From assembly GCA_003133205.1 (NCBI GenBank), contig PKWK01000166.1:1-10109 (forward strand): a stretch of DNA of 10,109 nt, in the 5' to 3' direction. The DNA is from Granulicella sp. (GTDB lineage: Bacteria > Acidobacteriota > Terriglobia > Terriglobales > Acidobacteriaceae). The position numbers were made by a program, and so were the translations under genes. Positions 7,186-10,109 of this stretch are shown here, one piece after another (the first letter of the stretch is position 1; each line of letters opens with the position of its first letter). Under the pieces are notes generated by a model. That model was not told the origin of the DNA. It did no database searches and was given only the letters and a program-made list of their open reading frames with translations.

Positions 7186-8262
7186 ATGAACACGGGTAAG
7201 GCTATGAAGCGAATCAGTATTGCTGCGTCGATTGCGTTCTGCGCCGTCGTCGGCGCGAGTTATTCGGCGGCGCAGCGCCCGACGCTGCATTCTCCATGGA
7301 GCGGCACTCCTGTGCGAATGACGAGCGCGCCTTATCACTGTCCGCAAGCGGTGCATCTTTCTCCCGATCTTGCCACCGAAGGCTTTTACGCAGACAGCAT
7401 AGGCTCAGTGATCGATCCGGTGAAGATGAAGGCCTATGCCGAGTCTTCCGGGCCCTACAAGGATCTTGGCAACGTGGCCGTGGCGGCCGCCGATGCGTTC
7501 CGGACGACGGGAAGCAAAGAAGCCGCGGCTTGTGTGAGACAGTTGCTCAACGCGGCCGCAACCGACCGCGTGTTTACCGGGAAGATGTCTTCGACACAGG
7601 CATATTTTGTCCAGGGTTGGGTGATTGGTGCGTTGGCCATCTCGTACCTCAAGGTGAGAGACAGCGGAGTCATTCCGACGGATGAAGCCAAGAAGATTGT
7701 GGCGTGGATGAAGGAAGTCGCCAAGCAAACGCTCGATTTCTATGAAGGCAGAACAGCTTTCACCGGCACATGGCAGAAGAATAACCATCGTTACTGGGCA
7801 GGAGTGGAGATTGCGTCGATCGGTATCGCTGCCAATGACCGCGCAATGCTGGAGTGGGCGGTGGCGGCCTATCGAGAGGGCATCGACCAGATCACTCCGG
7901 AGGGAACCATGTCCGAGGAGATGCGCCGGGGGCAGCGAGCGCTGCACTATCACTTGTATGCCTCCTCGCCTCTTGTCTATATTGCCGAGTGTGGCGAGGA
8001 CAACGGGATCCATCTGTACGCGGAACGGAACCATGCACTGCAACGGCTAGTGACGCGATCGACTACCGGGCTCGTCGACAATAAGTACTTTGAACAGCAA
8101 TCGGGAGTGAAGCAGGATGCGCCCAATGGACCTCCGACTGCGGAAGAGATCGGCTGGGCTGCCGCCTACGTCAAACGGTTTCCCGATCCCACCATCTCTT
8201 CGTTGATCAAGCAGGCCCCGTCGCTCAGTTATATGTATCTCGGAGGACTGCCTCCTAACTAG
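7186..8262 (+). CDS. PL5-type alginate lyase, secreted
   Basis: Polysaccharide lyase expected to cut polyuronide chains (poly-mannuronate in characterised AlgL enzymes) by beta-elimination. The 358-residue protein begins with a signal peptide: basic MNTGKAMKR, hydrophobic ISIAASIAFCAVVGA, and a cleavage region around SYSAAQ. The family motifs are clear: NNHRYW (N200, H201) and RRGQRALHYH (R248, Y255). From memory, these match the catalytic His202, Arg249 and Tyr256 of Pseudomonas AlgL almost number for number. The later segment NGIHLYAERNHALQRL also aligns with AlgL. ATG 7186 has GGAG ending 5 bases upstream; ATG 7204 is the alternative. It follows the LacI gene by 33 bases, probably in one transcript. 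AlgL usually sits in an alginate-synthesis operon, and none is visible here, so a degradative role is more likely. The true substrate could be another mannuronan or glucuronan. Confidence 0.88.
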   Translation: MNTGKAMKRISIAASIAFCAVVGASYSAAQRPTLHSPWSGTPVRMTSAPYHCPQAVHLSPDLATEGFYADSIGSVIDPVKMKAYAESSGPYKDLGNVAVAAADAFRTTGSKEAAACVRQLLNAAATDRVFTGKMSSTQAYFVQGWVIGALAISYLKVRDSGVIPTDEAKKIVAWMKEVAKQTLDFYEGRTAFTGTWQKNNHRYWAGVEIASIGIAANDRAMLEWAVAAYREGIDQITPEGTMSEEMRRGQRALHYHLYASSPLVYIAECGEDNGIHLYAERNHALQRLVTRSTTGLVDNKYFEQQSGVKQDAPNGPPTAEEIGWAAAYVKRFPDPTISSLIKQAPSLSYMYLGGLPPN

Positions 8263-8355
8263 AGTGTCGAACAGGTGCGTTCCAAAACCTACCACGATTT
8301 ACCCCAGAGGCGGATCCCCAACCCCTTCTGCCTCTAGCTTCACGAGTTGAGACGT

Positions 8356-8383
8356 TTGGGCTTTGAACTCACTTCTGTATAAT
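8356..8383 (+). promoter_or_regulatory. Candidate sigma-70-type promoter of the downstream gene
   Basis: A perfect -10 hexamer TATAAT lies at 8378-8383, with TTGGGC at 8356-8361 (three of six -35 matches) 16 bases upstream. Transcription would start near 8390, a short leader ahead of the proposed TTG start at 8413. The position in the 150-base gap after the PL5 gene supports independent transcription of the next gene. Confidence 0.5.
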
Positions 8384-8412
8384 TCCCGAGACTTTCCAAA
8401 AGAGTTGCGGCT

Positions 8413-9069
8413 TTGCCTTTGAATGGTAAGGAACTGTCGAGAAACGGAATTCGGCGAGGCAGGCACGAGAGCTTCGGCTTGCCGCCGAGGAATTTGCGCA
8501 CGCTGCGCGCGCTGAATACACCGGCGCGAATCCAACAGTTCGTTGACGCGTTGCCTTACCAGTACGCGAACACGGCGTGGTCTCCGCAGCGGGTGTTGCG
8601 GGAGCGCAAGGGACACTGCCTGGAGGGAGCGCTGCTGGCCGCGGCCGCCCTGCGTATCAACGGTCACCCGCCGCTGCTGATGGATATGGAGGCCGTGCAT
8701 GACGACGACCACGTGGTGGCCATCTACCGCGAATGTGGCCTTTGGGGAAGCATTGCCAAGTCAAACTTCGCAGGCCTGCGCTTCCGGGCGCCAATTTACC
8801 GTACGCTGCGCGAACTGGCACTCAGCTACTTTGAACACTACTACAACCTGCGCGGCGAACGCACTTTGCGTTCCTACTCGAGACCGGTGAACCTGGCGCG
8901 CTTAGACAGCCGGCACTGGATGACCTCAGAGGAAGACGTTTGGTGCGTCCCGGAGTGCCTCATCGCGGCGAGGCACTACCCGCTCTTTCCCGACAAGGTG
9001 GCGCGCGCACTGCCCCGTCTCGACCGCCGCAGCTTCGAAGCAGGAATGCACGGCTGGACGAAGCACTGA
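8413..9069 (+). CDS. Transglutaminase-like superfamily protein, function unknown
   Basis: A 218-residue soluble protein without signal peptide or membrane segment. The core has a transglutaminase/papain-like layout: C69 in RKGHCLEGALLAAAALR at the start of a helix, then H100 in DDDHVVAIYR on a strand, preceded by three aspartates (D97-D99). Related proteins that I recall from many bacteria share the blocks LNTPARIQQF, SPQRVLRERKGHC and YRTLRELALSYFEHY. They are mostly annotated as hypothetical, so hydrolase or cross-linking activity is only an inference. No ATG or GTG is available near the N-terminus. The in-frame stop at 8380-8382 leaves TTG 8413 as the first start, with GAG at 8402-8404 as a weak ribosome-binding site; TTG 8419 is an alternative. 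It appears to be its own transcription unit, unrelated to the PL5 gene. Confidence 0.75.
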   Translation: MPLNGKELSRNGIRRGRHESFGLPPRNLRTLRALNTPARIQQFVDALPYQYANTAWSPQRVLRERKGHCLEGALLAAAALRINGHPPLLMDMEAVHDDDHVVAIYRECGLWGSIAKSNFAGLRFRAPIYRTLRELALSYFEHYYNLRGERTLRSYSRPVNLARLDSRHWMTSEEDVWCVPECLIAARHYPLFPDKVARALPRLDRRSFEAGMHGWTKH

Positions 9070-9166
9070 AGAGAGTCGCACACTACGGGATGCGCTTGCT
9101 GTCCTTCTCCATCCTCGCCAATACTCCAATCGACCAGATCGATGCTGAGCTAATCGACACCATTAA

Positions 9167-9190
9167 GTTCAGTAATCACTGAACAGTTTT
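9167..9190 (+). terminator. Candidate terminator hairpin between convergent genes
   Basis: Perfect 7-bp inverted repeat GTTCAGT (9167-9173) / ACTGAAC (9178-9184) with a 4-base AATC loop, followed by AGTTTT on the plus strand. It sits about 100 bases after the transglutaminase-like gene and about 70 bases after the end of the converging transporter gene, so it could serve either or both. The stem is short and not GC-rich and the T-run is brief, so termination would be weak. The rest of the 9070-9255 gap shows no gene I can support. Confidence 0.45.
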
Positions 9191-9255
9191 GATGTCCAGT
9201 CTCATCCGTGTTATCCCGGAGTAGACTGGTTGCGTGATGGGCAACTTCCCGATGA

Positions 9256-10109
9256 CTACTTGATCAGCATGGAGACGATGCTCGCGGACATCAGGTTCGC
9301 CATCGTGCCGGCGAGCATGGCGCGGAAACCGAGACGGGCGAGATCGTTGCGGCGGTTGGGAACGAGCGCTCCGATGCCACCGATCTGCATGCCGATCGAA
9401 CCGAGGTTGGCGAACCCGCACAGCGCAAATGTGGCGATGGAGAACGTGCGCGGCGAGAGTACACCCTTCTGCAGACCAAGCTGCGTGTAGGCGACGAACT
9501 CGTTCAGCACGGCGCGCGTTCCAAGCAGATTGCCGATAGCGGAGGCCTCCTTCCACGGAATGCCGATGAGCCACGCGACGGGCGCGCCGAAGAAGCCCAG
9601 GATCGCGTTGAGCGTGTGTGGGAACGGAATGTGGCCGTCGTTAGTGAAGAGGATGTGGCGAGGCCACCAGTAGAAGGTGTGGGGCGCCCAGGCGAAGTTC
9701 GAGATGCCGGTCATGGTCGCGTTGATCAGGCCGACCAGCGCGAGGAAGCTGATCAGCATGATGGCGACGTTGAAGGCGAGTTGGCCTCCGTCGATGGTGC
9801 CACGCGCGATCGCTCCGATGAAATTCTCGTTCTTGTGCTCCTCCGACGGCGGCATGTGAACGGTTCCGGCGGTGGCGGGGACTTCTGTTTCGGGGACGAG
9901 CATCTTGGCAACCAGGATGGTACCGGGTGCGGTCATGATGACGGCGGAGAGGAGGTCCTTGGCGTTGATGCCCATGTAGATGTACGCAGCCATGATTCCG
10001 CCGGAGACGTGGGCCATGCCGGAGGTCATGATGGTCATGAGTTCGGAGTTGGTGGCGCCGGCGAGGAACGGCCGGATGGTGAGCGGGGCCTCGGTCTGGC
10101 CCATGAAGA
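9256..10109 (-). CDS. Concentrative nucleoside transporter (CNT/NupC family), C-terminal part
   Basis: Inner-membrane symporter that imports nucleosides using an H+ or Na+ gradient. The frame runs in from the right edge, where an ATG at 10104 is internal (FMGQTEAPL), and ends at TAG 9256-9258. About 284 residues are seen and the N-terminal membrane helices are missing. CNT signatures are present in order: GQTEAPL near the visible start (nucleoside-binding region), MTSGMAHVSGGIMAAY, a hydrophilic loop (PETEVPATAGTVHMPPSEEHKNE), hydrophobic helices, LNEFVAY, and FALCGFANLGSIGMQIGGIGALVPNRR close to the C-terminus. The family call is firm. The nucleoside preference and coupling ion cannot be judged from this part. 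The gene converges on the transglutaminase-like gene and shows no link to the polyuronide genes. Confidence 0.92.
   Translation of the reverse strand, partial: FMGQTEAPLTIRPFLAGATNSELMTIMTSGMAHVSGGIMAAYIYMGINAKDLLSAVIMTAPGTILVAKMLVPETEVPATAGTVHMPPSEEHKNENFIGAIARGTIDGGQLAFNVAIMLISFLALVGLINATMTGISNFAWAPHTFYWWPRHILFTNDGHIPFPHTLNAILGFFGAPVAWLIGIPWKEASAIGNLLGTRAVLNEFVAYTQLGLQKGVLSPRTFSIATFALCGFANLGSIGMQIGGIGALVPNRRNDLARLGFRAMLAGTMANLMSASIVSMLIK

Noticed and set aside
8306..8335. Inverted repeat AGAGGC / GCCTCT downstream of the PL5 gene as a terminator
   Set aside because: The loop is 18 bases and no T-run follows, so it does not look like an intrinsic terminator.
9090..9182. Short frame starting MRLLSFSILANTPIDQ after the transglutaminase-like gene
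   Set aside because: About 30 codons and no good ribosome-binding site. The composition looks somewhat protein-like, but that is too little to call a gene.
1..10109. CRISPR arrays, tRNA or rRNA genes, phage or defence modules
   Set aside because: No regularly spaced repeats, cloverleaf-like segments or recognisable defence or phage proteins were seen on either strand.

Overview
The window looks like an ordinary chromosomal stretch of a GC-rich (about 58-60% by eye) soil bacterium. The mix of genes suggests an acidobacterium of the Terriglobus/Granulicella/Edaphobacter type: an ABC ATPase with an AAA-associated tail, a Tat-exported GH28 enzyme, a LacI regulator and a free-standing PL5 lyase. 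This is an inference from gene content, since there is no rRNA or other phylogenetic marker.

Layout. Bases 1-2155 hold the end of an ABC ATPase and, overlapping it by 4 bases, a double permease with two fused transmembrane domains of the nitrate/taurine importer type. Next comes a complete cytoplasmic GH13 alpha-amylase (2233-3570). Bases 3614 to about 3914 are the 5' end of an IS1595-family insertion sequence, cut off in its transposase and followed by about 250 bases I cannot assign. A GH28 (polygalacturonase-like) gene lies on the minus strand (4165-5936); it has a twin-arginine signal and a single-base frameshift near 5043-5051. A roughly 200-base divergent promoter region separates it from a LacI-family regulator (6145-7152). 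A PL5 alginate-lyase-type exported enzyme follows 33 bases later (7186-8262). A transglutaminase-like protein of unknown role (8413-9069) and the C-terminal part of a concentrative nucleoside transporter (minus strand, 9256 to the right edge) converge on a small hairpin.

How the genes work together. The clearest unit is GH28 <- operator/promoters -> LacI - PL5: two exported polyuronide-degrading enzymes arranged around one sugar-responsive repressor. A quasi-palindrome with a central CG (6012-6031), as expected for a LacI-family operator, overlaps the predicted GH28 promoter. The frameshift suggests that the GH28 half is recently inactivated, or that the assembly has an error there. The ABC transporter and amylase may form a second transcription unit, but their functional link is not evident.

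I found no convincing undescribed system, RNA gene, CRISPR array or defence island. The points most worth checking are the GH28 frameshift and its atypical active site, the operator, the PL5 enzyme's real substrate, and the unassigned sequence beside the broken insertion sequence.
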